Notes: generated from the letters alone by a model not told the origin. Positions 1 through 6,255 are shown, numbered from the stretch's first letter. The stretch is DNA of 6,603 nucleotides from Candidatus Babelota bacterium (GCA_013290085.1 JABCYS010000052.1:1-6603); one strand, 5' to 3'. A program made the numbers and translations.

Positions 1-372
1 CCGAATGACACCACCATACAAGGAATCGGCATAGAACCGGATATCGAGATAGAAAGAAAGTTTCCACCACCTTCCCAGATGCAATGGGTAAATCAGTTTT
101 ATGGCAGTGAGCGAGCGCTTAAAAACAGCATCAAGGCAAATAAGGAAGAAGAGAAGAAGCCGGAAGTAAAAGCAAAAGAACCAGAAAAAAGTTTGAAGGA
201 GAAGCGAAAAGAAACATTAGCTTCTGATTCACAAATTCGTGATACCCTTACCTGCATCAATATACTCACTCTCAATCCTAATGCTTGGAAAAATAGAACT
301 GATGCGATTAAGCTTTTGAAAAATACAATGGTCAGTTCTGATAAAATCGCTATGGATGAAGTAGAAATTTAG
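1..372 (+). CDS. S41 family (C-terminal processing) protease, 3' end only
   Basis: The reading frame is open from base 1 to a TAG at 370-372, giving 123 visible residues; the start and the catalytic core lie off the left edge. The first residues read PNDTTIQGIGIEPDIEIE, matching the segment after the Ser-Lys catalytic site in S41 proteases (Prc/CtpA type), where a G-x-x-I-Q-G-x-G-I-x-P-D-I-x-V pattern is characteristic. Proteases of this family cleave C-terminal regions of exported proteins in the periplasm. After this comes a tail of about 95 residues with a very Lys/Glu-rich, probably disordered linker (roughly visible residues 45-75) and then a more ordered end containing SQIRDTLTCINILTL, which resembles the D-x-Q-L-x-x-A-L helix that closes many CtpA-like proteins. 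The ATG at 79 is internal and is not a start. The gene converges on the ankyrin gene and ends just before a terminator. The family call is fairly secure; the subfamily is not. Confidence 0.75.
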   Translation, partial: PNDTTIQGIGIEPDIEIERKFPPPSQMQWVNQFYGSERALKNSIKANKEEEKKPEVKAKEPEKSLKEKRKETLASDSQIRDTLTCINILTLNPNAWKNRTDAIKLLKNTMVSSDKIAMDEVEI

Positions 373-381
373 GTTAAAAGC

Positions 382-412
382 AAAGAGGGCAAATTTAATT
401 GCCCTCTTTTTT
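382..412 (+). terminator. Rho-independent terminator between convergent genes
   Basis: An 11-bp perfect stem (AAAGAGGGCAA at 382-392 with TTGCCCTCTTT at 399-409) closes a 6-nt loop and runs into six T at 407-412, ten bases after the protease stop codon. Read on the minus strand, the same stem is followed by TTTGCTTTT, a weaker U tract, so it probably also ends the ankyrin transcript that stops at 444. Confidence 0.88.
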
Positions 413-443
413 GTTCATAGTAACGAAATATTGTGAAAATTTA

Positions 444-1706
444 TTAGTCAGCGGATAAAGCCTTCATAGATTCTTCCCATCCTGCCTTGACACCTCTTCC
501 AACTGCTTCAGCCCCTTTTTCTATACCTCTTCCCACTGTTTCAGCTCCTTCTTTAACCCCTCTTCCTACGGCCTCAGCACCCTTTTTAATTTCTCTTCCG
601 GCTGCCTCAGCGCCTTTTTTAACACCCTTGATTGCTCCTTCGATAGGTCGAGGCAAATTTGGATCTAAAACAACGTATAAATCTATGCGCTTATATTCTT
701 TTGCTACATCATAAGGAATTTCTCCATTATTGTTTTTTATATCACGGCTTGCACCGTTAAGAATAAGTTGCTTGGCCATAAAGACACCGGCATGACGAAA
801 ATCCTCTTTTGTTCTAACTATTTGTCCCGCAGCTAATGTATGGAGGGGTGTCTTGCCGTCTGCGTCTTGGGCATTAGGATTAGCTCCTTTGAGCAATAGC
901 ATTGTCACTATTTCTTTCCTGATCGAAATATCAACAATTGTTACCGCTGTTATTGCTACTCCCAATGTTACTCCTGCTACCGCCCCTGCTACTGCTCCCC
1001 CTCCTACCGCTCCTGCAACAGCTGCTTCTCCTATTCCTGCTCCTGCCAATGCTCCTGTTCCCGATGCTGCGGATATTGTCCCCCCTATTGCTCCTCCTGC
1101 ACTTCCTCCTACTACAAACTCTCCTGCTCTTTGGAATGCTTTTCCTAGGGTCCCTGCAGCAAAATAAGATATGAGTGTGGCAAGATGAAGGGGCGTTACC
1201 CCTTTATTAGAGGCAAGGTTTACATCTGCCCCATTGCTTAGAAGATAACCTATAATAAACACCTTCCCCAGTAGCACATCCTTATGCAATCTAGTTAGGC
1301 CTTCCTTATTTTGAGCATTTACGTCTGCACCATTCTTAACCAAAAGCTTTACCATCGCCAAATCCTTTGCTACAAGAAGCGGCGTATTGCCTTTAGCATT
1401 TCTTACATTTGGCCCTACTTTTTTAAGAAGATCCTTTACAGTTTTATCATCACCCTTTGCAGCTGCTGAAAAAAGCTGGCCCTCCAGCTGTCTTTCCTGT
1501 GATTTCATTGCTTTCTCAAATTCGCTCATTCCACTCTCTTCTTTTGATTCTGTTTCTTTGGGTTGAGGCAATCCTGCTCTTTGTCTCCTGAGCGATTCCT
1601 GCATACCCATATCAATATCCATACGCCCTTCGCCAATTTCTTGGGATATTAATAGGCCAGACCATAAGAACGAGAATACGACCACACTTATTTTTATTCT
1701 TTTCAT
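444..1706 (-). CDS. Exported ankyrin-repeat protein with Gly/Ala-rich hydrophobic insert and 11-residue tandem-repeat tail
   Basis: 420 residues. The start is supported by AGGAG at 1713-1717, six bases upstream. Residues 1-21 form a Sec-type signal peptide (K/R at 2-5, hydrophobic core, likely cut near Ser21; no lipobox). MDIDMGM follows at 29-35, then a charged linker (about 36-73). Ankyrin repeats begin near 74: a degenerate first unit, NTPLLVAKDL...NGADVNAQN (107-133), LTRLHKDVLL...NGADVN (137-163), and a fourth unit starting GVTPLHLA (169-176). That fourth unit is interrupted by an insert (182-262) that is extremely Gly/Ala-rich and hydrophobic, then resumes at LLLKGANPNAQDADG (270-284). 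KTPLHTLAAG (285-294) opens a fifth unit and a partial one ends near 348. Residues 363-406 are four tandem 11-mers. Ankyrin repeats mediate protein binding, so an exported binding protein or effector is plausible, but the target is unknown. It is a paralogue of the gene at 1841-3034, sharing the promoter block and the GGAGAGTC leader. Confidence 0.85.
   Translation of the reverse strand: MKRIKISVVVFSFLWSGLLISQEIGEGRMDIDMGMQESLRRQRAGLPQPKETESKEESGMSEFEKAMKSQERQLEGQLFSAAAKGDDKTVKDLLKKVGPNVRNAKGNTPLLVAKDLAMVKLLVKNGADVNAQNKEGLTRLHKDVLLGKVFIIGYLLSNGADVNLASNKGVTPLHLATLISYFAAGTLGKAFQRAGEFVVGGSAGGAIGGTISAASGTGALAGAGIGEAAVAGAVGGGAVAGAVAGVTLGVAITAVTIVDISIRKEIVTMLLLKGANPNAQDADGKTPLHTLAAGQIVRTKEDFRHAGVFMAKQLILNGASRDIKNNNGEIPYDVAKEYKRIDLYVVLDPNLPRPIEGAIKGVKKGAEAAGREIKKGAEAVGRGVKEGAETVGRGIEKGAEAVGRGVKAGWEESMKALSAD
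489..620 (-). repeat. Four in-frame 33-bp tandem repeats encoding 11-residue units
   Basis: Codons 363-406 of the ankyrin gene encode KKGAEAAGREI, KKGAEAVGRGV, KEGAETVGRGI and EKGAEAVGRGV, with a further partial unit (KAG) after them and a weak one (EGAIKGV) before. The units differ at few positions, which points to recent expansion. Positions 4, 7 and 11 of each unit are apolar, giving a continuous stripe with 3-4-4 spacing, and Lys/Arg sit at 1, 2 and 9. This is the 11-residue amphipathic helix pattern known from synucleins, apolipoproteins and group 3 LEA proteins. Membrane-surface binding is inferred. Confidence 0.9.
933..1127 (-). other. Gly/Ala-rich hydrophobic (glycine-zipper-like) segment inside the ankyrin domain
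   Basis: Codons 194-258 encode a stretch with almost no charge, dominated by Gly, Ala and Val with many G-x-x-x-G/A spacings (for example VVGGSAGGAIGG and AVAGAVGGGAVAG). Such segments commonly form glycine zippers that insert into or pack within membranes. It sits between the first and second halves of ankyrin repeat 4. A membrane role is inferred from composition only. Confidence 0.7.
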
Positions 1707-1745
1707 GAGACTCTCCTAACTACGGGAACACTAACCACTTCAGGT

Positions 1746-1775
1746 AGCATAAAGAAGGTAGTAACCGAACTTCAA
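1746..1775 (-). promoter_or_regulatory. Predicted sigma70-type promoter of the downstream ankyrin gene
   Basis: On the minus strand, TTGAAG (1770-1775) and TATGCT (1746-1751) are separated by 18 bp, about 40 bases before the start codon at 1706. The boxes match the consensus only moderately. The call rests mainly on the same -35 sequence, spacer length and start distance recurring upstream of the paralogous gene at 3034. An 18-nt block around the -35 box (1768-1785) matches that copy at 17 positions. Confidence 0.55.
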
Positions 1776-1807
1776 GCATTTGTTTGGACTTGGTATTTCT
1801 CTTGAAT
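1768..1807 (-). pseudogene. Possible decayed relic of the 3' end of an ATP-grasp gene
   Basis: This intergenic stretch, read on the minus strand, translates as IQEKYQV and then, after a 2-nt deletion, KQMLEV. The intact ATP-grasp protein has LEEKFQKCKQILEV at residues 411-424 (bases 3099-3140). About 31 of 40 aligned bases agree, and most differences are conservative or synonymous in that frame. No further similarity is clear on either side, so the relic is short. The alternative is a conserved regulatory element that happens to lie in coding sequence at the other copy. It overlaps the predicted -35 box. Confidence 0.4.
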
Positions 1808-1840
1808 CATTGTTCCGAAGTTCTGCTCGTTAAATCTAGA

Positions 1841-3034
1841 TTATTTGTTGAACAGGCCATGCCAGAACGTTTCTATCAATTTTTTTATTCTTTCAAATTG
1901 ACGCGGGGTACTTTCTTTAATCAGTTCGAATGCGTTTTTTAATCTGTCTGGCACTGACTTATTTCCAGGTTCTAACACAATTGCTAGAGCAACCCGATCA
2001 TATTTCTTTGCTATATCATAAGGTGTCTGTCCATCCTTATTTAATATAAAAAGACTTGGTGCCGCTCCCTTTGCCAACAACTGACCAGCCATAACAACTC
2101 CGCCTTGGCGTATCTTAAGACTTAATACTGGACCAGCTGCCAATGTATGCAAGGGGGTATAACCATTTATATCTTGAATATTAGGGTTTTTTGCTTTCTG
2201 CAAAATATTGCCCAACATCAGATTTCTATAGGCCATATCAGCTACACCTAATCCTGCTAACACTCCAGCTGACATAGCTGCTGCTGGGGGTACATAGAGA
2301 GCCGCCGCGGTAACTAGTTTTTTAACCACTACGCCACCGAGAATTCCACTTGCCCCAACACCCGGAAGGTGCTCTATTACAAAAGATTTAAGTTTGACCA
2401 GTTGGTCCGCAAAAACTTGAAGTTTAACTATGGCATCTGCATCAGTGGATGCTTTAGCTCCCGACTCCTCTTTAATCTGGTTAAAAGTCGCATTCGGGTC
2501 GCCAAAATAGTGCACTTGCACAACCAAATGAAGTGGAGCTACCCCATTCTTCGTTTGAATATCCGCATTTATTTGTTGGTTCAAAAGATACTCTGCTATA
2601 GCAAAATGCCCCAAAAAAACATCGATGTGTAATCGAGCAATGCCATCCTTGTTTTGAGCATTAATGTCAGCGCCATGTGCCAACAAAAGCTTTACCATAT
2701 CCAAATCTTTTGCCACAAGAAGTGGGGTATTCATGTTTTCATCTTGGGCGTTAACATTTACCTTTTGTCTTTCAAGAAGATCCTTAGCATCTTCATCATA
2801 GCCCGCAGCCGCAGCCATAAAAAGTTGCGCTTCTAACTCGCCCTGCTTCTTTAACTTTTCTTTTTGTTGCGCACTAATATTTACGTTTTCCTTTTGCACA
2901 TCCATAGATTTTGATTTTTGTGCTTCTTTTTTTAGCGTTTCGCCCATCCCCATATCTATATCCATTGTTTCCGCTCTCAATGGACTCAGACACAAGAATG
3001 ATACCGCTAAGACACTTAACATAATTCTTTTCAT
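1841..3034 (-). CDS. Exported ankyrin-repeat protein, paralogue of the neighbouring ankyrin gene
   Basis: 397 residues. The start is supported by GGAG at 3040-3043, five bases upstream. A Sec-type signal peptide spans residues 1-21 (MKRI start, cut likely after PLRA), followed by ETMDIDMGM (22-30) and a charged, Lys/Gln-rich linker to about 66. The ankyrin region has a degenerate first unit (67-100), NTPLLVAKDL...HGADINAQNKD (102-130), IARLHIDVFL...INADIQTKN (132-163) and GVAPLHL (164-170). It is then split by an insert (about 178-271), resumes at NPNIQDINGYTPLHTLAAG (283-301) and ends near DGQTPYDIAKKYDRV (334-348). The insert begins hydrophilic and becomes hydrophobic (about 224-268). The tail (361-397) is a single Lys/Arg-rich amphipathic helix without the 11-mer repeats of its paralogue. 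The role is probably protein binding outside the cytoplasm; the partner is unknown. It begins 49 bp after the ATP-grasp stop but appears to have its own promoter. Confidence 0.85.
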   Translation of the reverse strand: MKRIMLSVLAVSFLCLSPLRAETMDIDMGMGETLKKEAQKSKSMDVQKENVNISAQQKEKLKKQGELEAQLFMAAAAGYDEDAKDLLERQKVNVNAQDENMNTPLLVAKDLDMVKLLLAHGADINAQNKDGIARLHIDVFLGHFAIAEYLLNQQINADIQTKNGVAPLHLVVQVHYFGDPNATFNQIKEESGAKASTDADAIVKLQVFADQLVKLKSFVIEHLPGVGASGILGGVVVKKLVTAAALYVPPAAAMSAGVLAGLGVADMAYRNLMLGNILQKAKNPNIQDINGYTPLHTLAAGPVLSLKIRQGGVVMAGQLLAKGAAPSLFILNKDGQTPYDIAKKYDRVALAIVLEPGNKSVPDRLKNAFELIKESTPRQFERIKKLIETFWHGLFNK

Positions 3035-3061
3035 TGACTCTCCGCGCTTTAAGCTGATTAC

Positions 3062-3077
3062 TACTAATTACTTAGTA
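3062..3077. repeat. Short inverted repeat at the predicted transcription start of the upstream ankyrin gene
   Basis: TACTAA (3062-3067) and TTAGTA (3072-3077) are perfect inverted arms around a 4-nt centre. The repeat abuts the predicted -10 box, so it could be an operator or a weak hairpin at the 5' end of the mRNA. It is AT-rich and lacks a U tract, so it is not a convincing terminator. No equivalent is seen before the paralogue. Confidence 0.35.
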
Positions 3078-3106
3078 CTATAGCTAAATGCGAAAGGTAA
3101 CTTCAA
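3077..3106 (-). promoter_or_regulatory. Predicted sigma70-type promoter of the upstream ankyrin gene, overlapping the ATP-grasp 3' end
   Basis: On the minus strand, TTGAAG (3101-3106) and TATAGT (3077-3082, five of six consensus bases) are 18 bp apart, about 43 bases before the start codon at 3034. The -35 box lies within the last codons of the ATP-grasp gene. The same block precedes the second ankyrin gene at 1746-1775, which strengthens both calls. Confidence 0.6.
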
Positions 3107-4370
3107 GAATTTGTTTACATTTTTGGAATTTTTCTTCAAGAACAGACCAAGAATCGGCCCCTAAGTGGATGAGGCCGTAGCGATAGCTTTTGCCGTCTTG
3201 CAAAGTACTGGAAAGAGGTTTGCCTTCTTCTGCAAAGATCTCCACACGGAGTTCAGGAAATTGTTCATGCGCTTTTTTGATTTGTTGTGCATCAGGAACT
3301 TTCTCTACCCATTTATTTTCAAATTCTCGCAGTACAAAGCTTGCTGCAACCTTGAACTCTCCCTCTTTCTTCTTGAGCACCGGCTTTTTACCAACCGCTA
3401 TGGAAACCAATGCTTCATATGAATTAGAGCCATCAACTTTCTCATACAGATCGGCAAATTGTCCTGCCATGCGTGGATTAATTTCAATAATATGAATGGT
3501 ATCAACGGCAGGGTTATAGAACATTTCTATGTTAAATAAGCCGTTATCAAGCCCAATACCCTTCATACACCGACGCGCTATATCTTTCATACGGTCTTGC
3601 ACCGCATCGGTCAGCTGTGAAGGATACTCAAACCGCTGAAAACAGATGGTACCGGGGAACATAACAGAATCCACTACCCCAAAAAATCCAACCTCCCCTT
3701 TAAAGACATATCCCTCTACCGTCACCTGATGACCGCCTAAGAGTTCCTCAGATATCATGTGGTGCGCATCATGTTCAAGATTGGTATAACGCTTGAGGAG
3801 TTGATTAAAGGGAATAAAAAAATCAGTGTTCGGCAACTTATTTTTAAAGGCCTGTTCTAAATCAGCAGGCGAGGCAATTGATTGGGCAAAACAGGAAAAC
3901 ACTGACTTTACTGGCTTGAGAAAGAAAGGATAGTCAACCGGCTTTTGTGTATGAGCAGGCGCATGCATATCAAGCAGTGCAAATTGAGGTACTGCTTCGG
4001 GAACAAACTTTTTTTGCAAACAGCGGGAATAATATTTGTGCTGACACTGTAAAATTACCTCCGGCGATGGACTTGCTAAACCAAGGCGTTGTGCAACAGC
4101 ACTGGCTATATTAATCCCGGGATAGTCATCGGAGCTAATGATCCCTGCCAACGAACCATCTGAGTACTCAGCAATAAGCGCATCAATCATGGCAGGAATA
4201 TCATCTACCCTGCCTTCTTCAGAGCCATCTTCGTAAATAAGTCTCTCGAGATTTTCCGTAACATAATCTTGGTATATAAACTGATAGTCGTTATAGTCGA
4301 CAATCCGGGGAAGTTCTTTTATATCCCGTGGTGTAGGACAGGCAACAAAAATTTTCTTTTGAGCTCCCAT
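3084..4370 (-). CDS. ATP-grasp family ligase, substrate unknown
   Basis: 428 residues. The start is supported by GGGAG at 4377-4381, six bases upstream. The fold order fits an ATP-grasp enzyme. An N-terminal alpha/beta domain begins KKIFVACPTP and includes IISSDDYPG (78-85). HKYYSRCLQKKFVPEAVPQ (111-129) is the usual lead-in to the grasp domain. YPFFLKPV (147-154) carries the ATP-binding Lys152. SEELLGGHQVTVEGYV (207-222) is the hinge and strand region. NIEMF (280-284) and IIEINPRMAG (294-303) supply the metal-ligand Glu296 and Asn298. The C-terminal part (about 340-428) is typical of biotin carboxylase-like or amino-acid-ligase-like members. Such enzymes join a carboxylate to an amine or thiol through an acyl phosphate in the cytoplasm. 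Motifs alone do not give the substrate. It starts 21 bp after glmS, so the two are probably co-transcribed. No transmembrane segment is evident. The gene's last codons contain the -35 box of the next gene. Confidence 0.82.
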   Translation of the reverse strand: MGAQKKIFVACPTPRDIKELPRIVDYNDYQFIYQDYVTENLERLIYEDGSEEGRVDDIPAMIDALIAEYSDGSLAGIISSDDYPGINIASAVAQRLGLASPSPEVILQCQHKYYSRCLQKKFVPEAVPQFALLDMHAPAHTQKPVDYPFFLKPVKSVFSCFAQSIASPADLEQAFKNKLPNTDFFIPFNQLLKRYTNLEHDAHHMISEELLGGHQVTVEGYVFKGEVGFFGVVDSVMFPGTICFQRFEYPSQLTDAVQDRMKDIARRCMKGIGLDNGLFNIEMFYNPAVDTIHIIEINPRMAGQFADLYEKVDGSNSYEALVSIAVGKKPVLKKKEGEFKVAASFVLREFENKWVEKVPDAQQIKKAHEQFPELRVEIFAEEGKPLSSTLQDGKSYRYGLIHLGADSWSVLEEKFQKCKQILEVTFRI

Positions 4371-4391
4371 CTACTTCTCCCTTTTTTTGAT

Positions 4392-6236
4392 TTATTCAAC
4401 CGTCACCGACTTTGCAAGGTTGCGTGGTTTATCAATAGGTCTGCCAAGCTCTTTTGCTATGGCATACACAAAAAACTGCATTAACCCGGTCATAGCAAGT
4501 GGACCGAGTAACGGGTTTACTTTTGAAATGATAAATGCCTGGTCAGCAAGTGCAATTAATTCACGCTGTCCCTCAAAAGCAAAAACTACGAGGTGACCAC
4601 CGCGCGCTTTTACTTCCTGAGCATTGGCCACTAATTTTGGGTAGATCAATGGATCGAGAACCGAGAACATAAAAATAGGCGTATCTGCATCGATAAGCGC
4701 AATCGGCCCGTGCTTAAGTTCTCCTGCCGGGTAACATTGCGCAAAGATGTAAGAAATTTCTTTCAATTTCAATGCTGCTTCCATGGCAAATGGGTAGCTG
4801 ATGTGGCGGCCAAGAAAAATAGATTTTTTGTACTGCGCATATTTGGCGGCAAGGCCGTTAAGGATATCACGCTTATAATTCTCAATACTGTTTTCAAGAA
4901 CTTCTGAGGCAACTAATAAATCAGCCTCTGCAAGCTGCATGCCCTTTTGATTAATGATACCTTTTTCAAATGCAATACGATGAGCAAGCCAATAAAGTGC
5001 TGCCAACTGTGTTGAAAAAGCTTTTGTGGATGCTACGGCAACTTCAGGACCCGCTTGGGTTAATAAAAATCCGCCAGCTTCACGAACCATGGTACTTGAT
5101 GGAACATTGGTTAAAGCGACGGTTGGAATATTAAGAGAATTAACCATGCGTAATGCTTCTAAGGTATCAGCAGTCTCACCTGATTGAGAGATAGTAACAT
5201 AGAGGCTTTTATTTTCAGAAAAGAACGGCATGTAACGAAACTCAGATGCTAATAACACGCGCGTGGGCAACAAGCTTATTTTTTCAAAAAAGAATTGCGC
5301 TATACGTGCCGCATGCCATGACGTACCACAACCAATAAGGCTTAAATTCCCAAGATTTTTAAGTTGGTCAGGAGCAAGGCCCATCTGCTTGCTCATGTTT
5401 GAACCCAAGTTTTTATACAGGTTCACGGTAGCATTAATGGCACTTTTTTGTTCGTAGATTTCTTTAAGCATAAAATGCTCAAAGCCCATTGTTTCGCTGT
5501 TAGACCACTCAACATTAAAATCTTCAACAGCAACTGATAACTTCTTTCCACCAAAATCATAAACGGTGTAAGAATCTTTTTGCACGATAGCAAAGGTATT
5601 ATCGGGAAGAAAAACAACCTTTTTTGTTTTACCGGCAAAGGCAAGTGGATCAGAGGCTACAAACATTTCCTGCTCACCTATACCAAGACACAGCGGTGAG
5701 CGCTTGCGTACCACAACCATTTGGTCAGGATAATCTTGCATGATAACAATAAAGGCATAGGCCCCTTCGAGCTTATTTACCAAATCAAAAAATGCTGCTT
5801 TTACATTTTTATTAAGAGCAAGACTGCGCTCAAGACAATGAGCAACAACTTCGGTATCTGTTTCTGAATGGAAAACATGACCTTCACTCATTAATCCTTC
5901 TTTAAGGTCATGATAGTTTTCAATGATACCGTTATGAACAATAGATAATGTTTTGTGACAATCAAATTGCGGATGTGCGTTATTTTCTGTGGGAGCGCCA
6001 TGGGTTGACCAACGGGTATGTCCCGCTGCAATAAACCCATTCAGGGGGCGTTCTTTAAATTTATCAGCTAAATTTTGCAGGCGGCCTTGCGACTTTAAAT
6101 ATACTAATCGATTATCAGTTGGGTTAATGCAGGAGAACCCTGCCGAATCATACCCACGATATTCAAGACGTGAAAGACCTTCCATGATGAAGTCTTTACT
6201 TAAACTTTTACCGATATAGCCAACAACACTACACAT
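4392..6236 (-). CDS. glmS: Glutamine-fructose-6-phosphate aminotransferase (isomerizing)
   Basis: 614 residues, close to the roughly 609 of the E. coli enzyme. It makes glucosamine-6-phosphate from fructose-6-phosphate and glutamine, the first committed step to UDP-GlcNAc for peptidoglycan and lipopolysaccharide. The N-terminal glutaminase domain has Cys2 as nucleophile (MCSVVGYIG), RGYDSAG (27-33), HTRWSTHG (73-80), HNGIIENY (101-108) and SETDTEV (124-130). Two SIS isomerase domains follow, with IGCGTSWHAA (301-310), SQSGETADTL (350-359) and EVAVASTKAFSTQ (398-410). LKEISYIFAQCYPAGELKHGP (491-511) contains Glu493 and His509, and the end KPRNLAKSVTVE contains Lys609; these correspond to the catalytic Glu, His and Lys of the E. 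coli isomerase. The start at 6236 is chosen over an in-frame ATG at 6263 because Cys must follow the initiator Met and a GAGG site lies seven bases upstream. It lies 81 bp after rpsI and 21 bp before the ATP-grasp gene. Confidence 0.97.
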   Translation of the reverse strand: MCSVVGYIGKSLSKDFIMEGLSRLEYRGYDSAGFSCINPTDNRLVYLKSQGRLQNLADKFKERPLNGFIAAGHTRWSTHGAPTENNAHPQFDCHKTLSIVHNGIIENYHDLKEGLMSEGHVFHSETDTEVVAHCLERSLALNKNVKAAFFDLVNKLEGAYAFIVIMQDYPDQMVVVRKRSPLCLGIGEQEMFVASDPLAFAGKTKKVVFLPDNTFAIVQKDSYTVYDFGGKKLSVAVEDFNVEWSNSETMGFEHFMLKEIYEQKSAINATVNLYKNLGSNMSKQMGLAPDQLKNLGNLSLIGCGTSWHAARIAQFFFEKISLLPTRVLLASEFRYMPFFSENKSLYVTISQSGETADTLEALRMVNSLNIPTVALTNVPSSTMVREAGGFLLTQAGPEVAVASTKAFSTQLAALYWLAHRIAFEKGIINQKGMQLAEADLLVASEVLENSIENYKRDILNGLAAKYAQYKKSIFLGRHISYPFAMEAALKLKEISYIFAQCYPAGELKHGPIALIDADTPIFMFSVLDPLIYPKLVANAQEVKARGGHLVVFAFEGQRELIALADQAFIISKVNPLLGPLAMTGLMQFFVYAIAKELGRPIDKPRNLAKSVTVE

Positions 6237-6243
6237 GCTACGT

Positions 6244-6247
6244 CCTC
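6244..6247 (-). promoter_or_regulatory. Ribosome binding site that fixes the glmS start
   Basis: GAGG on the minus strand sits seven bases before the ATG at 6236. The alternative upstream ATG at 6263 would add nine residues before the catalytic Cys and would put this site inside the coding region, so it is rejected. Confidence 0.75.
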
Positions 6248-6255
6248 GATTTTTA

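Noticed and set aside
79..372. A free-standing 97-residue gene starting at ATG 79
   Set aside because: The frame continues upstream to base 1 with the S41 protease signature, so the ATG is internal.
489..620. 33-bp periodic DNA that could be mistaken for a CRISPR array
   Set aside because: Units are contiguous with no spacers, are in frame within a gene and encode a regular protein repeat.
487..1174. Plus-strand open frames rich in Pro/Ala/Leu opposite the ankyrin gene (487-714, 853-1167, 938-1174)
   Set aside because: They mirror the Gly/Ala-rich insert and the 11-mer repeats on the opposite strand; low-complexity composition explains the absence of stops, and there is no independent start signal or family resemblance.
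4392..6219. Other short frames opposite or within glmS (for example 4710-4907, 5263-5457, 5423-5644, 5989-6219)
   Set aside because: They overlap a strongly conserved gene, lack ribosome binding sites and show no recognisable domain.
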